Below, one piece after another: positions 1 to 7,073 of a DNA stretch of 7,964 nucleotides. Each line of letters starts with the position of its first letter. Within the stretch, counting starts at the first letter, position 1. Origin of the DNA: SVQP01 sp045660125 (GTDB lineage Bacteria; Bacillota; Clostridia; Oscillospirales; CAG-272); assembly GCA_045660125.1 (NCBI GenBank), contig JAZRDG010000118.1:1-7964 (forward strand). The letters run 5' to 3'. The position numbers were made by a program, and so were the translations under genes. The notes under the pieces were generated by a model. It had not been told where the DNA came from, searched no databases, and was given only the letters and a program-made list of their open reading frames with translations.

Positions 1-527
1 AAACGCAGCTGACGGTCGTTCATATCCACGCATCTCTTCCAGGTGATGCGTCTGGGGTCGATATTCAGCGCGTTGCCCTGATAGATGTGGTTATCAAGCA
101 TTGCTGCCAGCAGGTTATTTGCAGCACCGATGGCATGGAAGCCACCCGTGAAGTGCAGGTTGATATCCTCCATGGGCCCGACCTGTGCCCACCCGCCGCC
201 TGCAGCACCGCCCTTGACACCGAAAACGGGACCAAGAGAAGGCTCGCGCAATGCGACCATAACGTTTTTGCCGATCTTGCGCATACCGTCTGCAAGACCG
301 ATGGTGGTGGTAGTCTTACCCTCACCCGCAGGGGTGGGGGTAATCGCGGTAACAAGGATCAGCTTGCCGTCCTTCTTATCGGTTGCGTTCATCAGCGCGG
401 TGTAATCCACCTTTGCCTTATATCTGCCGTACTGCTCAAGATATTGCTCGTCAATACCCGCGGTCTTTGCGATCTCGGTAATGGGTTGCATTGCCACGCT
501 CTGGGCAATTTCGATATCTGTCATCAT
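1..527 (-). CDS. fhs: Formate--tetrahydrofolate ligase, N-terminal part (3' end outside window)
   Basis: The enzyme (FTHFS) joins formate to tetrahydrofolate using ATP, making 10-formyl-THF for purine synthesis and other one-carbon reactions in the cytoplasm. About 175 residues are visible of a usual ~555, and the gene runs off the left edge. Seen in the translation: the P-loop-like TPTPAGEGKTTTT at residues 64-75 with Lys71, the REPSLGP motif at 94-100, GGAAGGG at 106-112, MEDINLHFTG at 119-128 and a C-terminal IDPRRITWKRCVDMNDRQLR block. Start: two adjacent ATG codons occur at 527 and 524. The first is chosen because AAGGAG lies 10 bases upstream, against 13 for the second. The gene begins 21 bases after the guaB stop, so it is probably co-transcribed. 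Oddity: three near-invariant positions differ, giving Trp113, Gly117 and Gly129 where Tyr, Val and Asp are usual. Family assignment is very secure; normal activity is inferred, not shown. Confidence 0.96.
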   Translation of the reverse strand, partial: MMTDIEIAQSVAMQPITEIAKTAGIDEQYLEQYGRYKAKVDYTALMNATDKKDGKLILVTAITPTPAGEGKTTTTIGLADGMRKIGKNVMVALREPSLGPVFGVKGGAAGGGWAQVGPMEDINLHFTGGFHAIGAANNLLAAMLDNHIYQGNALNIDPRRITWKRCVDMNDRQLR

Positions 528-537
528 ATCAGCAATT

Positions 538-543
538 CTCCTT
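538..543 (-). promoter_or_regulatory. Ribosome binding site of fhs
   Basis: AAGGAG on the minus strand lies between the guaB stop codon (549-551) and the paired ATG codons of fhs. The spacer is 10 bases to the ATG at 527 and 13 to the ATG at 524, which favours the upstream ATG. Confidence 0.75.
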
Positions 544-548
544 GGAAA

Positions 549-2051
549 TTAAACTTGCTTGTTGGAGGTCTTGACCACAACGTCGTGTGCGCCGCCCTCA
601 ACGATACTGGTAGAAGAAACCAGCGTCAGCTTAGCCTTCTGCTGCAGCTCGGGAATGGTCAGCGCGCCGCAGTTGCACATGGTGGATCTGACCTTATACA
701 GAGTGGTCTGTACGTTATCGGACAGCTTACCTGCGTAGGGCACGTAAGAGTCAACGCCCTCTTCGAAGGACAGCTTGGTTGCGCCGCCCAGGTCGTATCT
801 CTGCCAGTTACGCGCACGGTTAGAGCCCTCGCCCCAATATTCCTTCATCAGCGTGCCGCCGACGTTGACCTTTGCGCTGGGAGATTCCTCAAATCTTGCA
901 AAGTATCTGCCAAGCATGACGAAATCTGCGCCCATAGCAAGTGCGAGCGTGATGTGGTGGTCGTGTACGATACCGCCGTCCGAGCAAACGGGTACGTAAA
1001 TACCGGTCTCCTCGAAGTACTCGTCACGCGCCTTGCAAACCTCGATCAGTGCAGTTGCCTGACCGCGGCCAATGCCCTTGGTCTCTCTGGTGATACAGAT
1101 CGAGCCACCGCCGATACCGACCTTGATAAAGTCTGCACCGCAATCAGCCAGGAAGCGGAAGCCCTCGCGGTCAACCACGTTACCTGCACCGATCTTGACG
1201 CTCTCGCCGTAATGCTCGCGCACCCAAGCGATGGTCTGCTCCTGCCAAGCAGAGAAGCCCTCGGAGGAGTCGATGCACAGCACGTCAGCGCCTGCCTTGA
1301 CCAGCGCGGGAACTCTTTGCGCGTAGTCACGGGTGTTGATGCCCGCGCCTACAACGTATCTCTTCTGTGCGTCCAGCAGCTCGTTAGGATTCTGCTTATG
1401 GGTATCGTAGTCCTTGCGGAATACGAATGCAACCAGCTTGCCGTCCTTATCCACGATGGGCAGAGAGTTGAGCTTGTGATCCCAGATGATATCGTTTGCA
1501 GCCTTGAGCGTGGTGCCCTCGGGTGCGGTGATCAGCTTTGCAAGGGGGGTCATGAACTCCTCGACCTTGAGATCGGGAGACATGCGGCTGACGCGGTAAT
1601 CTCTGCCGGTTACGATGCCCAGCAGCTTGCCCGTGCCGGTACCGTCATCGGTAACAGCCACGGTGGAGTGACCGGTCTTTTCCTTGAGCACGAGAATGTC
1701 TGCAAGGGTCTGATCGGGACGGATGTTGGAATCGCTGCGTACAAAGCCTGCCTTGTGACCCTTGACGCGGGCAACCATAGCAGCCTCGTCCTCAATGGTC
1801 TGCGCGCCGTAAATGAAGGACACGCCGCCCTCCTTTGCAAGGGCCACTGCCAGCTTATCGCCGGAGACAGACTGCATGATTGCGGAAACCATGGGAATGT
1901 TCATGGTGATGGCAGACTGCTCGCCCTTTCTGTAACGAACCAGAGGGGTGCGCAGGGACACGTTGGTGGGAATGCAATCGGGGCCCGAGTAACCGGGAAC
2001 TAACAGATATTCATTAAACGTATGAGATGCTTCGGGATAAAAATATGCCAT
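549..2051 (-). CDS. guaB: Inosine-5'-monophosphate dehydrogenase (GuaB), 500 aa
   Basis: GuaB oxidises IMP to XMP with NAD+, the committed step to GMP, in the cytoplasm. The 500-residue protein is full length. The barrel domain (about 1-100 and 222-500) is interrupted by a pair of CBS modules (about 105-220). Catalytic elements are all present: Asp261, the Cys loop GIGGGSICIT with Cys319, Asp358 in CSDGG, the flap EYWGEGS at 404-410 and the Arg418-Tyr419 pair that activates water. A conserved CNCGALTIPEL block follows at 459-469. These positions match, without offset, the numbering I recall for Tritrichomonas foetus IMPDH (Cys319, Arg418, Tyr419), placing the protein in that subfamily rather than with E. 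coli GuaB, whose Cys loop reads GIGPGSICTT. The ATG at 2051 has GGAGGT eight bases upstream. The gene starts 19 bases after the purL stop. Identity is very secure. Confidence 0.97.
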   Translation of the reverse strand: MAYFYPEASHTFNEYLLVPGYSGPDCIPTNVSLRTPLVRYRKGEQSAITMNIPMVSAIMQSVSGDKLAVALAKEGGVSFIYGAQTIEDEAAMVARVKGHKAGFVRSDSNIRPDQTLADILVLKEKTGHSTVAVTDDGTGTGKLLGIVTGRDYRVSRMSPDLKVEEFMTPLAKLITAPEGTTLKAANDIIWDHKLNSLPIVDKDGKLVAFVFRKDYDTHKQNPNELLDAQKRYVVGAGINTRDYAQRVPALVKAGADVLCIDSSEGFSAWQEQTIAWVREHYGESVKIGAGNVVDREGFRFLADCGADFIKVGIGGGSICITRETKGIGRGQATALIEVCKARDEYFEETGIYVPVCSDGGIVHDHHITLALAMGADFVMLGRYFARFEESPSAKVNVGGTLMKEYWGEGSNRARNWQRYDLGGATKLSFEEGVDSYVPYAGKLSDNVQTTLYKVRSTMCNCGALTIPELQQKAKLTLVSSTSIVEGGAHDVVVKTSNKQV

Positions 2052-2059
2052 ATCTATCT

Positions 2060-2065
2060 ACCTCC
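2060..2065 (-). promoter_or_regulatory. Ribosome binding site of guaB
   Basis: GGAGGT on the minus strand sits in the 19-base gap between purL and guaB, with an 8-base spacer to the ATG at 2051. It confirms the guaB start. The gap is too short for a terminator or a separate promoter. Confidence 0.85.
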
Positions 2066-2070
2066 AAAAA

Positions 2071-5000
2071 TTAACCTTTGAAATACTTCACAGCGGATGC
2101 AAACATGCCGATGTCAAAATTACCGGGAACGTTGCGGTACAGACCCGAGCCGATACGCTCGGAGTGACCCATCTTACCAAATACTCTACCGTCGGGCGAG
2201 GTGATACCCTCGATTGCAAAGACAGAGTTGTTGGGGTTGCAGCGTACGTCTGCGGACACGATTCCCTGCTCGTCCACGTACTGGGTTGCGATCTGTCCGT
2301 TCGCCGCCAGCTGCGCTGCCAGCTCCTCGGAGCACAGGAAGCGACCCTCACCGTGCGAGATGGGCACGTTGACTACGTCACCGACATTCACGCCCTGCAG
2401 CCAGGGAGAGAGATTGGAGCAGATACGGGTGCGCACGATGCGCGACTGGTGTCTGCCAATGGTGTTGTAGGTCAGCGTGGGGCAATTTTCATCGGTATCG
2501 ATGATCTTGCCGTAAGGAACCAGACCCAGCTTGATCAGTGCCTGGAAGCCGTTACAAATAGCTGCCATCAAGCCGTCGCGATTGTCAAGCAGGTCGCTGA
2601 CCTGTTCCTTGACCTCGGCGTTACGGAAGAACGAGGTAATGAACTTACCCGAGCCGTCGGGCTCGTCGCCGCCCGAGAAGCCGCCGGGAACAAAGATGAT
2701 CTGCGACTCGCGGCAGAGCTTTGCAAACTCCTCAACAGAGCGGGCAATGCCCTCACCCGTCAGGTTGTTGATAACAAAGATCTTTGCCTTCGCACCCGCA
2801 TCCGCGAATGCCTTTGCGCTATCGTATTCGCAGTTCGTGCCGGGGAATACGGGGATAATGACCTGAGGCTGTGCCGTCAGGATTGCGGGAGCCTTGGTCT
2901 TGCAGCCGTCCGTGTATGCAACGGTGGGAAGTGCGCCGTGCTTGTGCTCGATGTTGCAGGAGTAAACGCCCTCGAGCTTGTTCTCGTAAGTGTCAAGCAG
3001 TGCGCCAAGGCAAACCTTAGCGTCGCCCAGCGTAATGCTCTGCTCCTCGGTGGTATAGCCCAGCAGCATGCCGTCGATCTCAGCACCCTCGGCAAGCTCC
3101 AGCACGAATGCGCCGTAGTTATATCCGAATACGGTCTCAAGGCTGACTGCGCCGTCAAACGCAAAGCCGATGCCGTTACCCATGCACATCTTGAGCACGC
3201 CCTCGGCAACGCCGCCAAGCGTGGGCGTCCATGCTGCGAGCACCTTGCCTGCCTGCATGCCTGCGTAAACGGTATCGTACAGCGCCTTAACGCTCTCTGC
3301 CGTGGGCAGACCGTTCTCGCCGATCTCGGGAGTCAGCAGCACGACCTTGTGACCTGCGCCCTTGAACTCACCGCTGACGACCTCGGAGGTGTTACCCGTG
3401 GTGACCGCGAAGGAAACCAGCGTGGGAGGTACGTCCAGCTTATCAAACGAACCGGACATGGAGTCCTTACCGCCAATGGATGCGATCTCAAAGTCCTTCT
3501 GTGCCATCAGCGCGCCAAGCAGATCCGCCATGGGCTTGCCCCAGCGTGCAGGGTTCTGACCGGGCTTTTCGAAGTATTCCTGGAAGGTCAGGTAAACGTC
3601 CTCAAACTTTGCGCCCTGGGCTACCAGCTTGGAAACCGATTCCACAACTGCCAGATATGCGCTGTGGTAGGGCGACTTTTCTGCGATAAAGGGGTTATAG
3701 CCCCATGCCATATAAGAGCAGGTGTCGGTATGCTTCTTTTCAACCGATACCTTGTGTACCATTGCCTGAATGGGGGTGAGCTGATGCACGCCACCGAAGG
3801 GCATGAGCACCGTGCCTGCGCCGATGGTGGAGTCAAAACGCTCGGAAAGACCTCTGCGCGAGCAGATGTTCAGGTCCCCTGCCAGAGCCTTGAAGCCCTC
3901 GGCAAAATCAGCGGGAATTTCCTTTGCAAAATCAGCGGTCTTGGAAAGCTTGATTGCGGTGCGCTTGCTTGCGCCGTTGGAGTTTAAGAACTCACGGGAA
4001 AGGTCAACGATGACCTTGCCGTTCCAGGTCATAGTCAGTCTCTTCTCTGCCTTGACGCGTGCGACACGGGTAGCCTCAAGGTTTTCCTCAAGTGCCAGCT
4101 CGCAGAAGCGATCCACGTCCTCGGGAGCAACGACAACTGCCATTCTCTCCTGGCTTTCACTGATAGCAAGCTCAGTGCCGTCCAGACCCTCGTACTTCTT
4201 GGGAACTGCGTTAAGGTCAATATCAAGACCGTCAGCCAGCTCACCGATCGCAACCGATACGCCGCCTGCGCCAAAGTCGTTACATCTCTTGATCAGGCGA
4301 GACGCCTCGGGGTTACGGAACAGTCTTTGCAGCTTTCTTTCCTCGGGAGCGTTACCCTTCTGTACCTCTGCGCCGCAGCTTTCCAGGGATTCCATGGTGT
4401 GCGACTTGGAAGAGCCGGTAGCACCGCCGCAGCCGTCACGGCCGGTTCTGCCGCCCAGCAGGATAACGATATCCTCGGGAGCGGGTACTTCGCGGCGTAC
4501 GTTCTCTGCGGGAGCTGCTGCGATAACCGCACCGATCTCCATGCGCTTTGCCGCATAGCCGTCGTGATACAGCTCGTCTACCTGACCCGTTGCAAGACCG
4601 ATCTGGTTACCGTAGGAGGAATAGCCCGCAGCAGCCGTGGTGACCAGCTTTTTCTGGGGCAGCTTGCCGGGCAGCGTTTCAGACAGAGCGCGCGTAGGAT
4701 CTGCGCCGCCCGTTACACGCATTGCAGCGTATACGTAGGAGCGTCCGGACAGCGGGTCACGGATCGCACCGCCAATGCAGGTTGCCGCGCCGCCGAAGGG
4801 CTCGATCTCGGTGGGGTGGTTATGCGTCTCGTTCTTGAACAGCAGCAGCCAGGGCTCGTCACCCTCCTCGGTCTTGACCGTGATCTTGACCGTGCATGCG
4901 TTGATCTCCTCGGACTCGTCGATCTTGGGCAGCTTGCCGTTTGCCTTGAGGTAACGCGTACCGATGGTGGCAATATCCATGAGCGTCATGGGCTTGTGCT

Positions 5001-5772
5001 CTCTGCCAAGCTCGGTTCTCATATTCTTGTAAATGCTGCAGGCACGCTCCAGCTCCTTGTCCTCGATCTCGACCTCGCCGATCTCGGTCAGGAACGTGGT
5101 GTGACGGCAGTGGTCAGACCAGTAGGTATCAATCATGCGGATCTCAGTGATGGTGGGATCGCGCTTCTCGCTGACAAAGTAGTCGCGGCAGAACGCAAGG
5201 TCGTCCATATCCATGGCAAGACCGTAATTCTTGACAAATGCACGCAGGGCGTCGCCCTCCATCTCGCAAAAGCCGTGCAGCGTTTCAACGGTGGTGGGAA
5301 TATCGTACTGAGCAGCCAGCGTTTCGGGCTTGTCCAGCGTTGCCTCGCGGCTTTCCACGGGGTTGATGACGTGCTTCTTGATCGCGGCAACGTTTGCCTC
5401 GGTCAGCGCGCCGTAAAGCAGATATACCTTTGCGGTGCGAACCGTGGGACGGTCGCCGCAGGAAATGATCTGCATGCACTGCGCTGCGCTGTCTGCTCTC
5501 TGGTCATACTGACCGGGCAGAAATTCTACGGCAAATACGACAGCACCGTCCGCTTCGATCTCTGCGGACACGTTATCCAGCTGCGGCTCGGACAGCACGG
5601 TCTGCGTAGCGTACGCAAACAGCTGCTCGGTGGCATTCTCTACGTCGTAGCGGTTGATCACGCGTACGCGCTCCAACGATTCGATGCCCAAAAACGTATT
5701 GATCTCTTTACAAAGGGACGCTGCCTCGTGGTCAAGTCCCTGCTTTTTTTCAACGTAAACTCTATAAACCAT
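2071..5772 (-). CDS. purL: Phosphoribosylformylglycinamidine synthase, single-chain with glutaminase domain, 1233 aa
   Basis: PurL converts FGAR, glutamine and ATP to FGAM, step 4 of purine synthesis. This is the long fused form: a PurS-like N-terminal region (about 1-130), a linker holding YWSDHCRHTTF (217-227), two tandem synthase halves (about 230-960) and a class I glutamine amidotransferase domain (about 968-1233), so no separate purS or purQ is required. Visible motifs include ETHNHPTEIEPFGGAA (315-330), CNDFGAGGVS (497-506), NSNGASK (597-603) and GGKDSMSG (767-774). In the glutaminase domain, AICNGFQ carries the nucleophile Cys1073. The likely catalytic partners are His1203 and Glu1205 in MGHSER, which replaces the MPHPER found in many PurL and PurQ proteins. 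The overall form fits the clostridial clade. The ATG at 5772 is chosen for the strong AAGGAGGT just upstream; an in-frame ATG at 5844 would add 24 residues overlapping purD and looks false. Confidence 0.97.
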   Translation of the reverse strand: MVYRVYVEKKQGLDHEAASLCKEINTFLGIESLERVRVINRYDVENATEQLFAYATQTVLSEPQLDNVSAEIEADGAVVFAVEFLPGQYDQRADSAAQCMQIISCGDRPTVRTAKVYLLYGALTEANVAAIKKHVINPVESREATLDKPETLAAQYDIPTTVETLHGFCEMEGDALRAFVKNYGLAMDMDDLAFCRDYFVSEKRDPTITEIRMIDTYWSDHCRHTTFLTEIGEVEIEDKELERACSIYKNMRTELGREHKPMTLMDIATIGTRYLKANGKLPKIDESEEINACTVKITVKTEEGDEPWLLLFKNETHNHPTEIEPFGGAATCIGGAIRDPLSGRSYVYAAMRVTGGADPTRALSETLPGKLPQKKLVTTAAAGYSSYGNQIGLATGQVDELYHDGYAAKRMEIGAVIAAAPAENVRREVPAPEDIVILLGGRTGRDGCGGATGSSKSHTMESLESCGAEVQKGNAPEERKLQRLFRNPEASRLIKRCNDFGAGGVSVAIGELADGLDIDLNAVPKKYEGLDGTELAISESQERMAVVVAPEDVDRFCELALEENLEATRVARVKAEKRLTMTWNGKVIVDLSREFLNSNGASKRTAIKLSKTADFAKEIPADFAEGFKALAGDLNICSRRGLSERFDSTIGAGTVLMPFGGVHQLTPIQAMVHKVSVEKKHTDTCSYMAWGYNPFIAEKSPYHSAYLAVVESVSKLVAQGAKFEDVYLTFQEYFEKPGQNPARWGKPMADLLGALMAQKDFEIASIGGKDSMSGSFDKLDVPPTLVSFAVTTGNTSEVVSGEFKGAGHKVVLLTPEIGENGLPTAESVKALYDTVYAGMQAGKVLAAWTPTLGGVAEGVLKMCMGNGIGFAFDGAVSLETVFGYNYGAFVLELAEGAEIDGMLLGYTTEEQSITLGDAKVCLGALLDTYENKLEGVYSCNIEHKHGALPTVAYTDGCKTKAPAILTAQPQVIIPVFPGTNCEYDSAKAFADAGAKAKIFVINNLTGEGIARSVEEFAKLCRESQIIFVPGGFSGGDEPDGSGKFITSFFRNAEVKEQVSDLLDNRDGLMAAICNGFQALIKLGLVPYGKIIDTDENCPTLTYNTIGRHQSRIVRTRICSNLSPWLQGVNVGDVVNVPISHGEGRFLCSEELAAQLAANGQIATQYVDEQGIVSADVRCNPNNSVFAIEGITSPDGRVFGKMGHSERIGSGLYRNVPGNFDIGMFASAVKYFKG

Positions 5773-5776
5773 GTTG

Positions 5777-5784
5777 ACCTCCTT
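5777..5784 (-). promoter_or_regulatory. Ribosome binding site of purL, overlapping the purD stop codon
   Basis: AAGGAGGT on the minus strand is a near-perfect Shine-Dalgarno sequence four bases from the ATG at 5772. Its first two bases are shared with the purD TAA stop (5783-5785). It decides the purL start and suggests that translation of purL is coupled to termination on purD. Confidence 0.88.
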
Positions 5785-7054
5785 AACCCTGCTTTGCAGC
5801 AAGTGCGCGCTGACCGATATCGCTGCGCATATAAGCATTTTCAAACTTTACCTCGGCTGCGATCCTGTATGCGTGTGCAACCGCATCCGCAAGCGTATCC
5901 TCAACCGCTACCGCGCCAAGCACTCTGCCGCCTGCGGTTACCAGGCTGCCGTCCTGTACCTTTGCACCCGCAACAAAGATGTATTCATCCTTGCCGGTTT
6001 CGGGCAGCGTCATGGGATAGCCCGAGCCGTACTTCTGCGGATAACCGCCCGATGCAACCACCACGCAGCAAGCGTGACGCTGGGCGAACTTGACCTCGGT
6101 TTCTGCCAGCGTACCGTTGGCGGTCGCCTGCATGACAGTCAAAAGATCGCTTTCCAAGAGCGGCAGTACAACCTGCGTTTCGGGGTCACCGAAGCGGCAG
6201 TTATACTCAATGACGCGAGCACCCTTGGGGGTCAACATCAAGCCGAAGTACAAGCAGCCCTTAAAGGTTCTGCCCTCCGCGTTCATAGCGGCAATGGTGG
6301 GCAGGAAAATGGTTTCCATGCACTCGCGTGCAATTTCTTCGGTGTAATAGGGGTTGGGCGCAACCGTGCCCATGCCGCCCGTGTTCAGACCCCGGTCGCC
6401 GTCCAGTGCGCGCTTGTGGTCCATGGAGGAAACCATGGGCTTGACGCACTTGCCGTCGGTAAATGCCAGAACGGAAACCTCGGGACCTGTCAAAAACTCT
6501 TCAATGACCACGCGGCTGCCGCTCTCGCCAAACGCCTTATCCTGCATCATGGAAACGATTGCCTCAACAGCCTCCTCGCGAGTCTGTGCAATGATAACGC
6601 CCTTGCCCAGCGCCAAGCCGTCTGCCTTGATGACCGTGGGAATGGGCGCATCCTTGACGTAAGCAAGCGCCGCATCCATGTCCTCGAACACCTCGTAGGT
6701 AGCCGTGGGAATGCCGTATTTCTTCATCAAATTCTTGGAGAACACCTTGCTGCCCTCAATGATCGCCGCATTTGCGGTAGGACCGAAGCAAGGAATGCCG
6801 ATCTCGTTCAGTCTGTCAACGCAGCCAAGAACCAGCGGATCGTCGGGGGCTACAACTGCGAAATCGATGGCGTTTTCCTTGGCAAACGCCACGATGCCGT
6901 CCAGATCCTTAGCTCCCACGGGCACGCAGATGGCGTCATCCTTCATGCCGCCATTACCGGGCAGCGCGTAAATGACCTCAACGCTCGGGTTCTCTTTTAA
7001 CTTTTTAATAATCGTATGCTCGCGGCCACCGCCGCCTACAACCATTAACTTCAT
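5783..7054 (-). CDS. purD: Phosphoribosylamine--glycine ligase (GAR synthetase), 423 aa
   Basis: PurD joins phosphoribosylamine and glycine using ATP to give GAR, step 2 of purine synthesis, in the cytoplasm. At 423 residues it has the usual full length. The N-terminal domain opens with VVGGGGREH (5-13) and contains PGNGGM (32-37). The ATP-grasp region includes VIKADGLALGKGV (141-153), the IEEFLTGPEVSV segment (184-195), a DHKRALDGDRGLNTGGMG segment (212-229) and the metal- and nucleotide-binding EYNCRFGDPETQ (283-294). The C-terminal domain has ASGGYP (334-339) and a GGRVLG turn (375-380). The ATG at 7054 has AAGAGGA six bases upstream. The gene starts 19 bases after the AICAR formyltransferase stop and ends 10 bases before purL, consistent with one transcript. 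No frameshift or missing key residue was seen. Confidence 0.97.
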   Translation of the reverse strand: MKLMVVGGGGREHTIIKKLKENPSVEVIYALPGNGGMKDDAICVPVGAKDLDGIVAFAKENAIDFAVVAPDDPLVLGCVDRLNEIGIPCFGPTANAAIIEGSKVFSKNLMKKYGIPTATYEVFEDMDAALAYVKDAPIPTVIKADGLALGKGVIIAQTREEAVEAIVSMMQDKAFGESGSRVVIEEFLTGPEVSVLAFTDGKCVKPMVSSMDHKRALDGDRGLNTGGMGTVAPNPYYTEEIARECMETIFLPTIAAMNAEGRTFKGCLYFGLMLTPKGARVIEYNCRFGDPETQVVLPLLESDLLTVMQATANGTLAETEVKFAQRHACCVVVASGGYPQKYGSGYPMTLPETGKDEYIFVAGAKVQDGSLVTAGGRVLGAVAVEDTLADAVAHAYRIAAEVKFENAYMRSDIGQRALAAKQG

Positions 7055-7060
7055 TCGTTT

Positions 7061-7067
7061 TCCTCTT
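7061..7067 (-). promoter_or_regulatory. Ribosome binding site of purD
   Basis: AAGAGGA on the minus strand, with a 6-base spacer to the ATG at 7054, occupies the 19-base gap after the AICAR formyltransferase stop codon. It is weaker than the purL and guaB sites but well placed. Confidence 0.7.
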
Positions 7068-7073
7068 CAAATA

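Noticed and set aside
528..548. Possible terminator or promoter in the short gaps (528-548, 2052-2070, 5773-5782, 7055-7073)
   Set aside because: Each gap is 21 bases or less and holds or overlaps a ribosome binding site. No hairpin followed by a T-run and no -35/-10 pair fits.
87..2003. 638-codon open frame on the plus strand, antisense to fhs and guaB
   Set aside because: It is in register with the codons of both sense genes. It stays open because they rarely use TTA, CTA or TCA, whose complements are stops. Its translation shows no recognisable domain, and it crosses a junction between two well-supported genes.
2164..3987. 607-codon plus-strand open frame inside purL
   Set aside because: Same cause: it is the in-register complement of purL. 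The Cys- and Leu-rich translation has no family motif, while the opposite strand encodes a full PurL.
5773..5844. Upstream in-frame ATG that would lengthen PurL by 24 residues
   Set aside because: It would overlap the end of purD by 62 bases. The ATG at 5772 has a near-perfect Shine-Dalgarno, and the protein starting there begins with the expected PurS-like strand VYRVYVEKK.
4327..6093. 588-codon plus-strand open frame crossing the purL-purD junction, and the 409-codon frame at 5771-7000
   Set aside because: Both are antisense shadows of purL and purD, with no supporting ribosome binding site or domain. The purL and purD reading frames below them are complete and conserved.
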